A stretch of DNA of 64,000 nt from Acidobacteriota bacterium (lineage in GTDB: Bacteria > Pseudomonadota > Alphaproteobacteria > Caulobacterales > Hyphomonadaceae), in the NCBI GenBank assembly GCA_016712445.1, contig JADJRB010000001.1:248001-312000 (forward strand), written 5' to 3'. The number at the start of each line of letters is the position of its first letter. Within the stretch, counting starts at the first letter, position 1. Shown here one piece after another: positions 51,159-60,504 of the stretch. The notes under the pieces were generated by a model. That model was not told the origin of the DNA. It made no database searches and saw only the letters and a program-made list of their open reading frames with translations. Both the position numbers and the translations under genes were made by a program.

Positions 51159-51977
51159 ATGGCCGGAGCGGAGCTTTCGGCCGCACAGCACATTTCCGCC
51201 TGGATCGTGCGCGCCATCGAGGCGGCGCCAGCAGGGCACGTGCCGCTGCTGTTCCTGTCCGGCCCGCAGGGGTCCGGCAAGTCGACCGCTTTGGCTGCTG
51301 CGCTGTCGGCCCTGCCCTTGCCGGTGGCCGGCGCCAGCCTTGACGACTTCTACCTGACACAGGCCGAGCGGGCGGCGCTGGCGCGCGAGGTAAGCCCGCT
51401 GTTTGCGGTGCGCGGCGCGCCCGGCACGCATGACCTCGCGTTGCTGCGCGCGGTGATCGAGGCCCTGCGGGCGGCCTCGCCGGGGTCGGTGACGCGCCTG
51501 CCCGTGTTCGACAAGCTGACGGACGAGCGGATGCCGGAGAATGCCTGGCGCCAGTGGGAAGGCCGGCCGGCGGCGATCGTCATCGAGGGCTGGCTGATGG
51601 GCGCGGTGGCGGACGCTGCGTCGCTGGCCGATGAGCCGCTCAACGACGCAGAGCGCCTTCCCGGCGCGGCGGCGTGGCGCCAGCACCAGGAGACGATGCT
51701 GGCCGGCGGGTATGCGGCGCTCTGGGATCTGGCGGACGCCTTCTTCCATATCCTCGCGCCGGATTTCGAATGCGCGCTGGACTGGCGCCTCGAGCAGGAA
51801 GCCGCGCTCTGGGCTGCGAAGGGCGAAGCCCTGCCGGAGGCGCGCCGCGACTGGGTCGCCGGTTTCATCCAGCACTATGAGCGCCTGACGCGCCGGATGA
51901 TCGCGGGCGGACGGCGGCCGGGCTGGAGCGTTCGGATCGACGGGGAGCGCAGGGTCACGGCCGATACCGGTGACTAA
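51159..51977 (+). CDS. P-loop kinase, D-glycerate 3-kinase-like
   Basis: A 272-residue P-loop protein. Walker A is LLFLSGPQGSGKSTALAA (about residue 35), then LDDFYLTQAERAALAREV and VRGAPGTHDLALLRAVIEAL (RGAPGTHD is characteristic of GLYK-type glycerate kinases and relatives), PVFDKLTDERMPENAWRQW and IVIEGWLMG. Probably phosphorylates a small metabolite; exact substrate not certain. It follows the DUF2093 gene closely. Confidence 0.8.
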   Translation: MAGAELSAAQHISAWIVRAIEAAPAGHVPLLFLSGPQGSGKSTALAAALSALPLPVAGASLDDFYLTQAERAALAREVSPLFAVRGAPGTHDLALLRAVIEALRAASPGSVTRLPVFDKLTDERMPENAWRQWEGRPAAIVIEGWLMGAVADAASLADEPLNDAERLPGAAAWRQHQETMLAGGYAALWDLADAFFHILAPDFECALDWRLEQEAALWAAKGEALPEARRDWVAGFIQHYERLTRRMIAGGRRPGWSVRIDGERRVTADTGD

Positions 51978-51992
51978 CCCTTGTACGCTGGC

Positions 51993-52727
51993 CTATTCGT
52001 CCATCAGGGCCTGGCTGTCCGTCACATAGTCGTTCAGCGAACGCAAACCCTGCCGGTTCTGCTCGGCCCAGCGCGCATTTGAATCCGGAGAGATCAGGCT
52101 CACACCGATGATCTCTCCACGGATGATCCCCTGCAGGGTCGACATCATGTCCGTATGCGTGACGACCAGATCTGGCGCGGCGCCACCTGCGGGGGCCATG
52201 TTGCGCCTGGCCGTATCGAGGAATTTCGAAGCATCCGCCTGGCGCACGAACATCGGCAAGCGGGCACCGCCTTCGAAATTGTGCAGCACGGGATCGTCGT
52301 CCTTCGTCGTCACATAGAACAATCCCGGCTGGTCAATCCTTGTCTGGGCCATTGTGGCATCATGCGCCCTGCCCATCCAGACGGCAGCGCCCTGGGTCTT
52401 GGCAATCACGTCCATTCCGTTGGCCGCCACAACCGGATATTCCTGCGGAATGCCGCCGCCCAGCCAATCGACGTAGGCTGCTTCGGCATCCAGATAAATC
52501 AGCGGGCGGATGATCTCGACACCGCCCGGCTCTGATTTCACCTGCAGGAACTCCCCTGTCTGCGGATTGATTGCCGCGATGACCAGGAATCCCTCCAACG
52601 CCCGGCGCAGTTCTGTGATGCCGGCACTTTCCGTTTGCACCGGCGCCTCAGGCTCTGCCCAAGCCGGCGCAGCTGCGCCCTTCATTAAGATGAAAGCCGC
52701 CAGCGCGATCCGCGAGATGATCTTCAT
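51993..52727 (-). CDS. Exported protein, paralogue of the 56-kb gene (Tic22-like pattern)
   Basis: A 244-residue protein with a signal peptide (MKIISRIALAAFILMKGAAA, cleavage near PAWA). The pattern QPGLFYVTTKDDDPVLHNFE, then LPMFVRQADASKFLDTAR and LVVTHTDMMSTLQGIIRGEI resembles Tic22-like repeats (V-F-Y-x-T-N, then a Y/F-x-x-x-x-A-A). The 56-kb gene has the same layout, so the two are paralogues. The ATG at 52727 has GGAGA eight bases upstream. Periplasmic role unknown. Confidence 0.65.
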   Translation of the reverse strand: MKIISRIALAAFILMKGAAAPAWAEPEAPVQTESAGITELRRALEGFLVIAAINPQTGEFLQVKSEPGGVEIIRPLIYLDAEAAYVDWLGGGIPQEYPVVAANGMDVIAKTQGAAVWMGRAHDATMAQTRIDQPGLFYVTTKDDDPVLHNFEGGARLPMFVRQADASKFLDTARRNMAPAGGAAPDLVVTHTDMMSTLQGIIRGEIIGVSLISPDSNARWAEQNRQGLRSLNDYVTDSQALMDE

Positions 52728-52779
52728 GCCGATATTCTCCCCTTCGAAAGCGTTTTCTCGTCTGCGCTTCGCGCCCGCG

Positions 52780-53955
52780 TCAAGAGCCCTTCGGGCAAGT
52801 CCAGACGACTTCATCCGCCCCGACCAACCGCGCCAGCCTGTCCAGCTCCGCATCCAGCTTGCCCTGCCGCGCGTCCGTCCACTTCACGCCCGGCTCCGGC
52901 CAGAGTGTGTGCACCGTCAGCTCGCCCGCCTCGCGGTCGGATTTCACTTCGATGCGCCCCACCATCCGGTCGCCTTCCAGCAGCGGATAGACATAATAGC
53001 CCCATTGACGCTTGGCTTCCGGCACGAAGATTTCGATACGGTAGTCAAATCCGAACAGGCGTGTGAGGCGGTTGCGGTCGCGGATCACGGGGTCGAACGG
53101 GTTGAGGATGCGCAGCCGTCCGGCAGGCGCGGGCGTAGCGGCGAGGCGCGCCTCGATGTCCGGCTGCGCCAGCGCGCCCGACCAGCTGCCATCGGCCGCC
53201 TCGATCTCGACGGCGACGAGGTCGCCGGCATTCTCCGCGGTCCAGGCTTTCACTTCGTCCATGTCCGCCGCCGCCCAGAAGCGCTGGATGTCGCCCGGCG
53301 TACCAAAGGCGAGGCGGGACAACGCCTCCCGGCACAGCCAGTCCACCTGCGCGTCATCGTCATGATCCGTATCCAGATGATGCGCGGGGATCACACGGTG
53401 CGTCAGGTCATAGAACTTGGTGAAGCCCTCCCGGTGCGAGGTCGACAATTCCCCCGCATACCACATGTAGTCCAGCGCCAGCTTGTGCGGCGGCCGGCGC
53501 CACATCTCGCGCTTGCCTTCGATCTTGGTGTCGAACGCCTTGGTGCTGAGCGGGCCTTCCGCTTCGATCCGTGCCCGGATGGCCGCGCGGCCGTCCTCGT
53601 CGAGCATGCCGCGGTGCCATTCCCAGCCGCGCACCTTCTCCTCCATGCGGCGGAACTGGCGGCGCCACATCGGGTAGAAGTCCATCGGGATCACCGAGGC
53701 ATCATGCGTGAAATGCTCGAACACGTGGCGGTCGCGGCCCAGGCATTTCTCCAGCATCGGCTCGCGGTAGTTCTGGTTGCGGCTCCAGAGGATATGGTCA
53801 TGCGCGCGGGCAACCACGCGGATGGTGTCGAGCTGCACGAAGCCGAGCTTGCGGATGATGCCCGGCAGGTCCACCGGCCCCGTCGGCGCCGCCGACAGGC
53901 CCTGCGCGTCGAGCCAGAGCCTGCGCGCTTCGCGGTTGGAAATCTTCAGTGCCAT
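52780..53955 (-). CDS. YcaQ-type winged-helix DNA glycosylase family protein
   Basis: A 391-residue HTH_42/YcaQ-family protein, glycosylases that unhook DNA interstrand crosslinks. The motif is in LGFVQLDTIRVVARAHDHIL (the Q-x-D pair), followed by LWSRNQNYREPMLEKCLGRD, and later NPFDPVIRDRNRLTRLFGFD plus GYYVYPLLEGDRMVGRIEVK. Full family length. It sits between the exported-protein genes on the minus strand. Confidence 0.88.
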   Translation of the reverse strand: MALKISNREARRLWLDAQGLSAAPTGPVDLPGIIRKLGFVQLDTIRVVARAHDHILWSRNQNYREPMLEKCLGRDRHVFEHFTHDASVIPMDFYPMWRRQFRRMEEKVRGWEWHRGMLDEDGRAAIRARIEAEGPLSTKAFDTKIEGKREMWRRPPHKLALDYMWYAGELSTSHREGFTKFYDLTHRVIPAHHLDTDHDDDAQVDWLCREALSRLAFGTPGDIQRFWAAADMDEVKAWTAENAGDLVAVEIEAADGSWSGALAQPDIEARLAATPAPAGRLRILNPFDPVIRDRNRLTRLFGFDYRIEIFVPEAKRQWGYYVYPLLEGDRMVGRIEVKSDREAGELTVHTLWPEPGVKWTDARQGKLDAELDRLARLVGADEVVWTCPKGS

Positions 53956-53957
53956 GA

Positions 53958-55997
53958 CTATTGCGGCCGGGCGCCGACGATCTCCGCCTGCGTCTGGCTC
54001 ATGTTGGTGGTGCCGGTATAATTTCCGTTGGCATCGTAGGTGCGCACCTCGACGATGTTGAGGGAGGATTGCAAGCCGGCCTGGCGCGCGGCATCGACGC
54101 CGGCGTTATGGGCCGCGACCGCAGCCGCGAGGGCCGCTGCGTCCGCCCGTTTCTGGTTCACCGCATTGGTCTGGTTCTGGCATCGCGCAGAAGCTGTATC
54201 GACCGCACAGAGCCGGCCAAGGGCATAGTCGCTGCTCAGGCCATAGGTGTCCGAGAACCAGAGCAGCTTCTCGTCGCCGAAGACCGCTGCGATGTATTCC
54301 ATCGCGACCACATCCTCACTCGCGAGGCTGCCCGCGCCATGGCGGCGGTAGAGGTCATCCCAGCGCCCCTGGAGGTCGCGGCGGCGGCGTTCGGCATCTT
54401 CGGCAACAATCTGCATACGGATGGCCTGTCCCCGCGCGATCGAGGCGTTCATCTGGTCCGTCAGGCCCTTGGCCTCGGCAAACCGGGTCATCCAGTCAAC
54501 GTCCCAGTCAAACATCTTTGCGCCGCTGATCCGGGCTTTGACCAATTGATCGAATTTTGCCTTCTCGACGGAATACCGGAACTGCTCCATCTCGACGGCG
54601 GTCGCGGGCTCATGGGTTGCCAGCGCGATCTCTGGCGGCGATTTCATGTCGCCGAAGGCGTAGTTGCTCAGCGTCTGGGCATTGCTCTTGCCCGGGAAGC
54701 TGATCGTGAAGCCGCAGTCGTACCGGTAGAGGCGTCCCCTGTCCGAGTTGACGCACTGGGACAGCGCCATCGCCGCCCTGGGGTCACCGCCGTGCATCTG
54801 CCAGTATTGCACGGACCAGCGCATGGCCAGCGCCAGCGCGGTATCCTTCTGCAGCGGCACCGCGCCAACGCTGCGCTCGCCGAAGCTCTGTGTGTGGCGC
54901 ACCTTGTAGGGAAAATCCGCCGGCCAGTCCCGCCCATGGCCCTGGCCGATTTCCAGCAGCACGTTGATCATCGCCTTCATCGCGGCCTTGTCGCCGGTGC
55001 GGGCGAGCGCGTCGAGCTTGCGGAAATAGCTGAAGGAGCCGCCCTGCAGGATCGCAAGTTCCAGCCCCGCAATCTCGCCTTTCTCGGCGGCGGTCAGCGT
55101 GCGCGGCGTGACCTGCGGTGCGAACTCGGCGACCACCTCTTCGAGCGAGCGCCAGCGCAGCATCTCGTCGCCGATCGGCGCCGCCGGCTCTTCCAGCACG
55201 GGCAACGCGCGCCAGGCCGAATACGCCGTCTTGAACTTCACCTGCTCGCTGACCTGGCCGTAGAGATGGCACTTGGCCGACGACGCATTCTTCTTTTCCG
55301 GATTGAACAGGGACCAGGCGACACAGTAGCGGTTCGTTTCGCATTGAACCTTGCAGGCCGCCGTATCGTCAAAGTTCACGCTCGAATCGTAGAGCGCCTG
55401 CCCGACGAAGGCCGTGCCCTTCTCGATTCTGCCCGGTGACGGGATGGGCGTCTGCGCCGTTTTCGGGCCGGAGACGGTATTGTAGGTGGCCGTCACATTG
55501 CCTTCCCTGCTCTTCAGCCAGCAGTAGGACACGTCCTTGTTGTCGTCCGGCGAGTAGAGGCTCCACGCCTTGCAACTGCCATTCACGTCGCAGGCTTTCG
55601 AGCAGGCCTTCCAGTCGTTTCTGCCAGCTGCAAAACTGAGGAAATCATTGCCTTCATAGCCATAGCCCTGAAGGGGCGCGCCGCCCTCAGCCCGCTCCGG
55701 CGCCGTGCGCAGGCCGCTGTCGATGGTCGCCCAGGGCTCGAGCGGGCCGGCAGCGGACTTGATGTAGCAGACAGAGTTGCCGGTGGTCGCCGGATCGGAA
55801 TACAGCGCCCACATCTTGCAGGCGCCGTTGTCGTTGCAGATCTTCTCGCACGCCTTCCAGTCGCCCCGGCCGACAGACGGCGAGGCATAATCCGCGCCGT
55901 GGGAGACCTGCCCCGGATAGGGCGGCGCGTCCTGCGTCTGCGCCGGCGCCCCGAAGAGCCAGGCCAGCACCATCAGCCAGATCAGAAGTTTTTTCAC
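53958..55997 (-). CDS. Exported protein with three PAN/apple domains
   Basis: A 679-residue secreted protein with signal peptide (MKKLLIWLMVLAWLFGAPAQ). Three PAN-type repeats follow: DWKACEKICNDNGACKMWAL, DWKACSKACDVNGSCKAWSL and DTAACKVQCETNRYCVAWSL, each with a later disulfide-forming Cys (CYIKS, CWLKS, CHLYG). The remaining 400 residues are helical with no recognised domain. PAN domains bind proteins or carbohydrates, so an adhesion or envelope role is likely. Two bases from the YcaQ gene. Confidence 0.85.
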   Translation of the reverse strand: MKKLLIWLMVLAWLFGAPAQTQDAPPYPGQVSHGADYASPSVGRGDWKACEKICNDNGACKMWALYSDPATTGNSVCYIKSAAGPLEPWATIDSGLRTAPERAEGGAPLQGYGYEGNDFLSFAAGRNDWKACSKACDVNGSCKAWSLYSPDDNKDVSYCWLKSREGNVTATYNTVSGPKTAQTPIPSPGRIEKGTAFVGQALYDSSVNFDDTAACKVQCETNRYCVAWSLFNPEKKNASSAKCHLYGQVSEQVKFKTAYSAWRALPVLEEPAAPIGDEMLRWRSLEEVVAEFAPQVTPRTLTAAEKGEIAGLELAILQGGSFSYFRKLDALARTGDKAAMKAMINVLLEIGQGHGRDWPADFPYKVRHTQSFGERSVGAVPLQKDTALALAMRWSVQYWQMHGGDPRAAMALSQCVNSDRGRLYRYDCGFTISFPGKSNAQTLSNYAFGDMKSPPEIALATHEPATAVEMEQFRYSVEKAKFDQLVKARISGAKMFDWDVDWMTRFAEAKGLTDQMNASIARGQAIRMQIVAEDAERRRRDLQGRWDDLYRRHGAGSLASEDVVAMEYIAAVFGDEKLLWFSDTYGLSSDYALGRLCAVDTASARCQNQTNAVNQKRADAAALAAAVAAHNAGVDAARQAGLQSSLNIVEVRTYDANGNYTGTTNMSQTQAEIVGARPQ

Positions 55998-56037
55998 GTT
56001 GCTTCCCCCGTCTGGCCTCGACGCGCCCCGCGCCGTT

Positions 56038-56727
56038 CTATTCCGGCTGGTAATCCTTGATCAACCGGGCGCCGGAATTCCACTGCTCCAGCCAGCGCAG
56101 CACGGAGGGCGAAGCGGCGAAGTGGACGTCGGTGACCTTGCCGTCGAGGATGCCCTGCACCAGCGCTTCAAAGTCGCCCGCGACCACCGACAGGTCCATC
56201 GGATGGCCAGCGGCCGAGAGCGTGTTCTGCGCCGCCACCCGCGCCGAATCGGCGGCCACGGCATCGACGTAGAAGATCACCTTCTCCTTGCCGTCGATCA
56301 CCTTGGTCAGCGGCTGGTCGTCCGGGTTGGTGATGTAGAATACCGGCGGGCGCGTCGGCGTGCCGTTGACGAGGCTGGCATTGGCGATCGACGAGATCCA
56401 GGTGACATCGCCGCCGCGCGTCTCGTAGAGGTCGCCGGCATTGATCAGGCCGCCCTCCGAATGCGCGCCGATGCCGGCCGCCTGCACCTGCTCGGCCGCC
56501 GTGGCCGCATCCAGGAAGGCAACCACCACGTTGCGCGGGTTTGAGCCGTCGGCGTCGGTCACCTCTTCAGTCACCGCGACGCCAGTTTCGGTGTTGGTGG
56601 GCACGATCACGTAGAGCCCCGACATCGCGGCCTTCAGGGCCTTGATGTCCGGTTCGGGCCCCGCCAGCGCCGCCGGCGCCGTCAGCGTCAGTACAATTGC
56701 AGCGGCCAGCGCCCGAAACATCGGCAT
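56038..56727 (-). CDS. Exported protein, paralogue of the 52-kb gene (Tic22-like pattern)
   Basis: A 229-residue exported protein (signal MFRALAAAIVLTLTAPAALA). Segments ALKAAMSGLYVIVPTNTETG, then PPVFYITNPDDQPLTKVIDG, FYVDAVAADSARVAAQNTL and DLSVVAGDFEALVQGILDGK align with the same parts of the 52-kb gene. The start is either the ATG at 56727 or the ATG at 56721 (both plausible by ribosome-binding site). It lies upstream of the PAN gene on the same strand. Confidence 0.65.
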   Translation of the reverse strand: MPMFRALAAAIVLTLTAPAALAGPEPDIKALKAAMSGLYVIVPTNTETGVAVTEEVTDADGSNPRNVVVAFLDAATAAEQVQAAGIGAHSEGGLINAGDLYETRGGDVTWISSIANASLVNGTPTRPPVFYITNPDDQPLTKVIDGKEKVIFYVDAVAADSARVAAQNTLSAAGHPMDLSVVAGDFEALVQGILDGKVTDVHFAASPSVLRWLEQWNSGARLIKDYQPE

Positions 56728-56804
56728 CTCCATCCTTGTCCGGGCGGAAGCCTACAAGCGCTGCGGGCGGCGTCCATCTTACAAGGCAGTAAAGTAGGCC
56801 CGCC

Positions 56805-57446
56805 TTACTTCGCGTGGGTCAGGAAAATCTTGACCGCGAAGACCGAGAACACCCCCGCGAACACATAGTCCACCGCCCGCAGGACCCGGCGGTTGGCCTG
56901 CAGCCAGCCGGACAGCAGGTCTGCGCCCAGCACGATGGCGATCCCCAGCGGCAGCGTCAGCAGGATCGACCAGAGACCCAGGAACACCAGCTTGCCGGTC
57001 ACGTCCGGGTCGCCGGCGCTGACGAATTGCGGCAGGAAGGTCATGTAGAAGATAATCACCTTGGGGTTCAGCAGGTTCACCCAGAGCCCGTTCAGGAAGG
57101 CATGGCCGAGCGAGCCCTCCCGCTCGCCGCTTGCCCTGACCACCAGCTTCGAGCCCTGCCGGACTGCCTGCACAGCCAGCCAGAGAAGATAGGCCGCGCC
57201 GCCGGTCTTCAGCACGAAGAAGGCGGTCGGCGAGGCCAGGATCAGGGCCGAAATGCCGAACGCCACCAGCAGCGTGTGGACGGCAATGCCGAGTTCGGTG
57301 CCCACCAGCGCCGCCAGGCCGACCGACCGGCCGTCTCGCAGCGACCGGCTGATCCACAGCGTCATGTCCGGCCCCGGCGTGATCGCGAGCAACAGGATGG
57401 CGGCGCTGAACGCGGCCAGCGTCGCCGCATCTGGAAGGAAGGTCAT
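56805..57446 (-). CDS. LysE/RhtB family exporter
   Basis: A 213-residue membrane protein with six hydrophobic segments. The family motif is AAILLLAITPGPDMTLWISR, and the central loop GHAFLNGLWVNLLNPKVIIF follows, typical of LysE-type amino-acid exporters. It starts nine bases downstream of the lipoprotein gene stop on the same strand. Substrate unknown. Confidence 0.92.
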   Translation of the reverse strand: MTFLPDAATLAAFSAAILLLAITPGPDMTLWISRSLRDGRSVGLAALVGTELGIAVHTLLVAFGISALILASPTAFFVLKTGGAAYLLWLAVQAVRQGSKLVVRASGEREGSLGHAFLNGLWVNLLNPKVIIFYMTFLPQFVSAGDPDVTGKLVFLGLWSILLTLPLGIAIVLGADLLSGWLQANRRVLRAVDYVFAGVFSVFAVKIFLTHAK

Positions 57447-57454
57447 GGCGCCGC

Positions 57455-57928
57455 CTAGTTCGCCTCATCAGGCAGCGTGGCCGGCGCGAGTTGGTCGTCG
57501 ATGGCCGAGTTCACGGGTTCCGGCCAGTCGCTGCCGGTGCTGACGCAGTCGCGGCGGAAGTCGACGTCGGTGGTGGCGACGCTGTCGGCGCGCGCGGGAT
57601 CGCTGGTCAGCGACAGTTCCCAGTCCATCTGGCAGGCCCGGGTGGCGAAGCTGCGTGTGCAGACGGCCATGGGCTCCGGATAGTCTTCGTGCGCCTCGCC
57701 GAACTGGCACGCGTAGCCCGCCTCAGCGAGCTGCGCGAGCGTCGCGGCGCGGCCATTCTTGCGGGCGATGCGGCTGAAATCGTTCGCCATCGCGGCATAG
57801 AGCTTTTCGCCCTGCTCGTATTGCCAGTCGTGCGTCTGGTGCAGCTCCACCAGCGTCTGCGGCTTTTGGCTGCCGTGCGCGCACGCGCCGAGGCTTGCCG
57901 CCATCAACGCAATCAGGACCCGTTTCAT
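57455..57928 (-). CDS. Putative lipoprotein
   Basis: A 157-residue protein starting MKRVLIALMAASLGACAHGS, a lipobox (LGAC). The mature part contains AATLAQLAEAGYACQFGEAH and ACQMDWELSLTSDPARADSV, with several cysteines, and is helical overall. The longer frame to 57979 is rejected. Close to lysE (9 bases) and probably co-transcribed. Role unknown. Confidence 0.7.
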   Translation of the reverse strand: MKRVLIALMAASLGACAHGSQKPQTLVELHQTHDWQYEQGEKLYAAMANDFSRIARKNGRAATLAQLAEAGYACQFGEAHEDYPEPMAVCTRSFATRACQMDWELSLTSDPARADSVATTDVDFRRDCVSTGSDWPEPVNSAIDDQLAPATLPDEAN

Positions 57929-57991
57929 TTGTTCCTCCCCGGACGATGCCGTCGAGGCTGAGCCCCGATTGCGGCGCATTGATGGACGCAG

Positions 57992-58969
57992 TTAAGGCAT
58001 GAGAAGGATCGCGCCGGACGTCTTGCCGCTTTCGAGCGCGCGGTGCGCGTCGGCGGCGTCCTTCAGGGCGAAGCGCTGGCCGATATCGGCGGTCAGCACA
58101 CCCGATTCGAGCAGGCTGAAGAGGCGCCTTGAGGCGCGCGCGAGCGAGTCCGGCGTGTCGGTGAAATTGAACAGCGTCGGCCGGGTCATGACGAGTGAGC
58201 CGCCGGCCGCCAGCCGGCCGGGCGGGATCGGGTCAGCCGCGCCGGACGCGTTGCCATAGGAGATGAACCAGCCGCGCGGCCGAAGGCTCGAGAGCGAAGC
58301 TTCCATCGAGATCTTGCCGACGCTGTCATAGACGACATCGACGCCCTTTCCGCCCGTCAGCTCACGGACCTTCTTCGCCACATCGTCATAGCCGACCACC
58401 ACCTCGTCCGCGCCGAGCGCGCGCGCCTTCTGCGCCTTCGCCTCGCTGGACGTGACCGCGATCACCCGCGCGCCGATATGCTTCGCCCAGGGTGTCAGCA
58501 GCGAGCCGACGCCGCCGACCGGCGCCCAGACGAGCGCCGTATCGCCCTTCTGCAGCGGCCGGATTTCCTCGAGCAGCATCCAGACGGTCATGCCCTTCAG
58601 CATGACGGCGGCGGCTTCCTCGTCGCTGATGCCCGCCGGCAGCGGCACGGCGGTGGCGGCGGGGCCGGTATAGTGCGTCGAATAGGTGCCGCGCCCGGTA
58701 TAGGCGACCCGGTCGCCCGGCCCGAGATGCGTGACGCCCTCGCCGACTTCCTCCACCACGCCGGCACCTTCCGACCCCGGAACAAATGGCAGCGGCACCT
58801 TGTAGAGGCCGGTGCGGTGATAGGTGTCGATGAAGTTCACGCCGACCGCCGTCTGGCGCACCAGCACCTCGCCCGGCCCCGGCGCGCGCGACGGCACGTT
58901 CTCGACCCTCAGCACATCCGGCCCGCCGGTCTCGTGCATGCGAATGGCATAAGCGTTCGGCAGGGTCAT
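57992..58969 (-). CDS. NADPH:quinone oxidoreductase family (MDR)
   Basis: A 325-residue medium-chain dehydrogenase/reductase. N-terminal AIRMHETGGPDVLRVENVPS, GVNFIDTYHRTGLYKVPLPF, then the nucleotide-binding LVWAPVGGVGSLLTPWAKHI. No zinc-binding Cys cluster, in line with quinone oxidoreductase. ATG at 58969 has GGAG six bases upstream. It is divergent from the VOC gene. Confidence 0.93.
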   Translation of the reverse strand: MTLPNAYAIRMHETGGPDVLRVENVPSRAPGPGEVLVRQTAVGVNFIDTYHRTGLYKVPLPFVPGSEGAGVVEEVGEGVTHLGPGDRVAYTGRGTYSTHYTGPAATAVPLPAGISDEEAAAVMLKGMTVWMLLEEIRPLQKGDTALVWAPVGGVGSLLTPWAKHIGARVIAVTSSEAKAQKARALGADEVVVGYDDVAKKVRELTGGKGVDVVYDSVGKISMEASLSSLRPRGWFISYGNASGAADPIPPGRLAAGGSLVMTRPTLFNFTDTPDSLARASRRLFSLLESGVLTADIGQRFALKDAADAHRALESGKTSGAILLMP

Positions 58970-59100
58970 CGGCGGCTCCATTTCTTGCTTTCCCCATCAA
59001 GCGCCGCCGCGCGTCCGCGTCAAACCCCCGGCCAAAATCTCCGCTCGACAAGCGCCTATTGTTCTTGTTATGTTCCTTGTCCGCAAGGAGGACAAAAACA

Positions 59101-59469
59101 ATGATCGGCTATGTAACCCTCGGCACCACGGATCTCGAACGGGCCGCCAAATTCTATGATGCGATCGCCGCCGAACTCGGCACACCGCGCATGTTCACCA
59201 CCGAAACCTTTATCGCCTGGGGCACGCCCGACGGCGCCGCCGGGATCGGCATTACCTACCCGTTCGACGGCAACAAGATGAGCGTCGGCAACGGCGTGAT
59301 GGTGGCGCTGCAGGCGAAGGACAAGGCGCAGGTCGACCGGATCTACGATCTCGCGATCGGTCTCGGCGCAGCTGACGAGGGCAAGCCAGGGCCGCGCGGC
59401 GACACGTTCTATGCCGGCTATTTCCGCGACCTCGACGGCAACAAGCTCAACGCCTTCGTGATGGGCTGA
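59101..59469 (+). CDS. VOC / glyoxalase superfamily protein
   Basis: A 122-residue protein: MIGYVTLGTTDLERAAKFYD at the N-terminus, FRDLDGNKLNAFVMG at the C-terminus, with a central VALQAKDKAQVDRIYDLAIG. One betaalphabetabetabeta-type double module, possibly metal-binding. AGGAGG nine bases before the ATG (59101); the longer frame is rejected. Substrate unknown. Confidence 0.88.
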   Translation: MIGYVTLGTTDLERAAKFYDAIAAELGTPRMFTTETFIAWGTPDGAAGIGITYPFDGNKMSVGNGVMVALQAKDKAQVDRIYDLAIGLGAADEGKPGPRGDTFYAGYFRDLDGNKLNAFVMG

Positions 59470-59473
59470 ACGA

Positions 59474-59490
59474 CGGCGGTTTACAGCCGC
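59474..59490. terminator. Short hairpin after VOC gene
   Basis: GGCGG and CCGCC enclose a seven-base loop (TTTACAG) immediately after the VOC stop. No poly-T follows, so terminator function is uncertain. Confidence 0.3.
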
Positions 59491-59498
59491 CCTATCTT

Positions 59499-59616
59499 GT
59501 CATCCCGGCGAAAGCCGGGACCCAGAGTGCAGTGACCACCCTCTCCGCAGATGCCTGCGAAGGCAGGCATCCAGTCTTCATGCGTGCTGACCTGGACCCC
59601 TGCCTGCGCAGGGGTC
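59499..59616. repeat. Cluster of three dispersed palindromic (REP-like) repeats
   Basis: Three small palindromes of the kind widespread in alphaproteobacterial intergenic DNA: GTCATCCCGGCGAAAGCCGG (59499-59518), GATGCCTGCGAAGGCAGGCA (59550-59569, part of a longer dyad to 59574) and a GACCCCTGCC...GCAGGGGTC hairpin (59595-59616). The last two share the CCTGC element. No gene occupies 59470-59714. Confidence 0.65.
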
Positions 59617-59714
59617 TGCGACGACGGAGGGTCTCCCCAACCCTTGCCGTCCGGACCTTCGCCTTGATGACAAGCGTTGAGGTCAGCCTCCCGGCATGAG
59701 CCCGAACCGAGCGC

Positions 59715-60503
59715 CTACTTCCCGGTAAACTTGGCCGGCCGCTTCTCCAGGAACGACGCGACGCCTTCCTTGTGATCGGCCGACTTGAAGCAGGCCGACA
59801 TCGTCGCGACGTGGTCCTTCATGTGATCGGGCAGCTCGCGCGCGAGGCCCTGGTAGACCAGTGACTTGATGTGGCGGATCGAGAACGGCGAGGAGACGAG
59901 ATAGCGCCGCGCTTCGGCGAGCGCGGTTTCCATCAATGCCTCGGGCGCGACGATCTCGTTGGCATAGCCGATCTCCTTCGCTTCCGCCGCTTCGAGGAAG
60001 CCGCCGGAATAGAGCAGCCGCAGCGCCCGGCTGTGCCCGATCAGGCGCGGCAGGATCCAGCTGCCCGCACCGGTGTCCGGCACAAGGCCGCGGTGCGCGA
60101 AGTTCCACGCAAAGCGCGCGCGATTGGTGACGATGCGCACGTCGCACTGGCTGGTGAACTCGGCGCCCATGCCGACGGCGAAGCCGTCAATGGCGCCGAT
60201 CACCGGCTTCGGGCACGCAACCAGCGGCCACCAGACATCATGGTCGCCCGCCTCGCCGCGCACGCCGCGCGTCTCGCCCGGGATGGTGGAGAGGTCGGCA
60301 AGGTCGGTGCCCGCACAGAACGTGCCGCCCGCCCCGGTCACGATCAGCACACGGACCGAATCGTCGTTGGCGACTTCGCGCACCTTGCCGATGAACGCCG
60401 CCAGCATGGCATAGGTCATCGCATTGCGCTTTTCGGCGCGGTCGATGGTCAGGATGGCGATGCCATCCTCGGTCTTCTCAAGCTTGATATGGTGTGCCGT
60501 CAT
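59715..60503 (-). CDS. Enoyl-CoA hydratase/isomerase family protein
   Basis: A 262-residue crotonase-fold protein. GIAILTIDRAEKRNAMTYAM, TGAGGTFCAGTDLADL (oxyanion/CoA loop) and IDGFAVGMGAEFTSQCDVRI with one Glu. The position of the second catalytic Glu seems altered (WNFAHRGLVPDTGAGSW), so it may not be a classical hydratase. ATG at 60503. It is one base from the TerC gene, same strand. Confidence 0.9.
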   Translation of the reverse strand: MTAHHIKLEKTEDGIAILTIDRAEKRNAMTYAMLAAFIGKVREVANDDSVRVLIVTGAGGTFCAGTDLADLSTIPGETRGVRGEAGDHDVWWPLVACPKPVIGAIDGFAVGMGAEFTSQCDVRIVTNRARFAWNFAHRGLVPDTGAGSWILPRLIGHSRALRLLYSGGFLEAAEAKEIGYANEIVAPEALMETALAEARRYLVSSPFSIRHIKSLVYQGLARELPDHMKDHVATMSACFKSADHKEGVASFLEKRPAKFTGK

Positions 60504-60504
60504 C

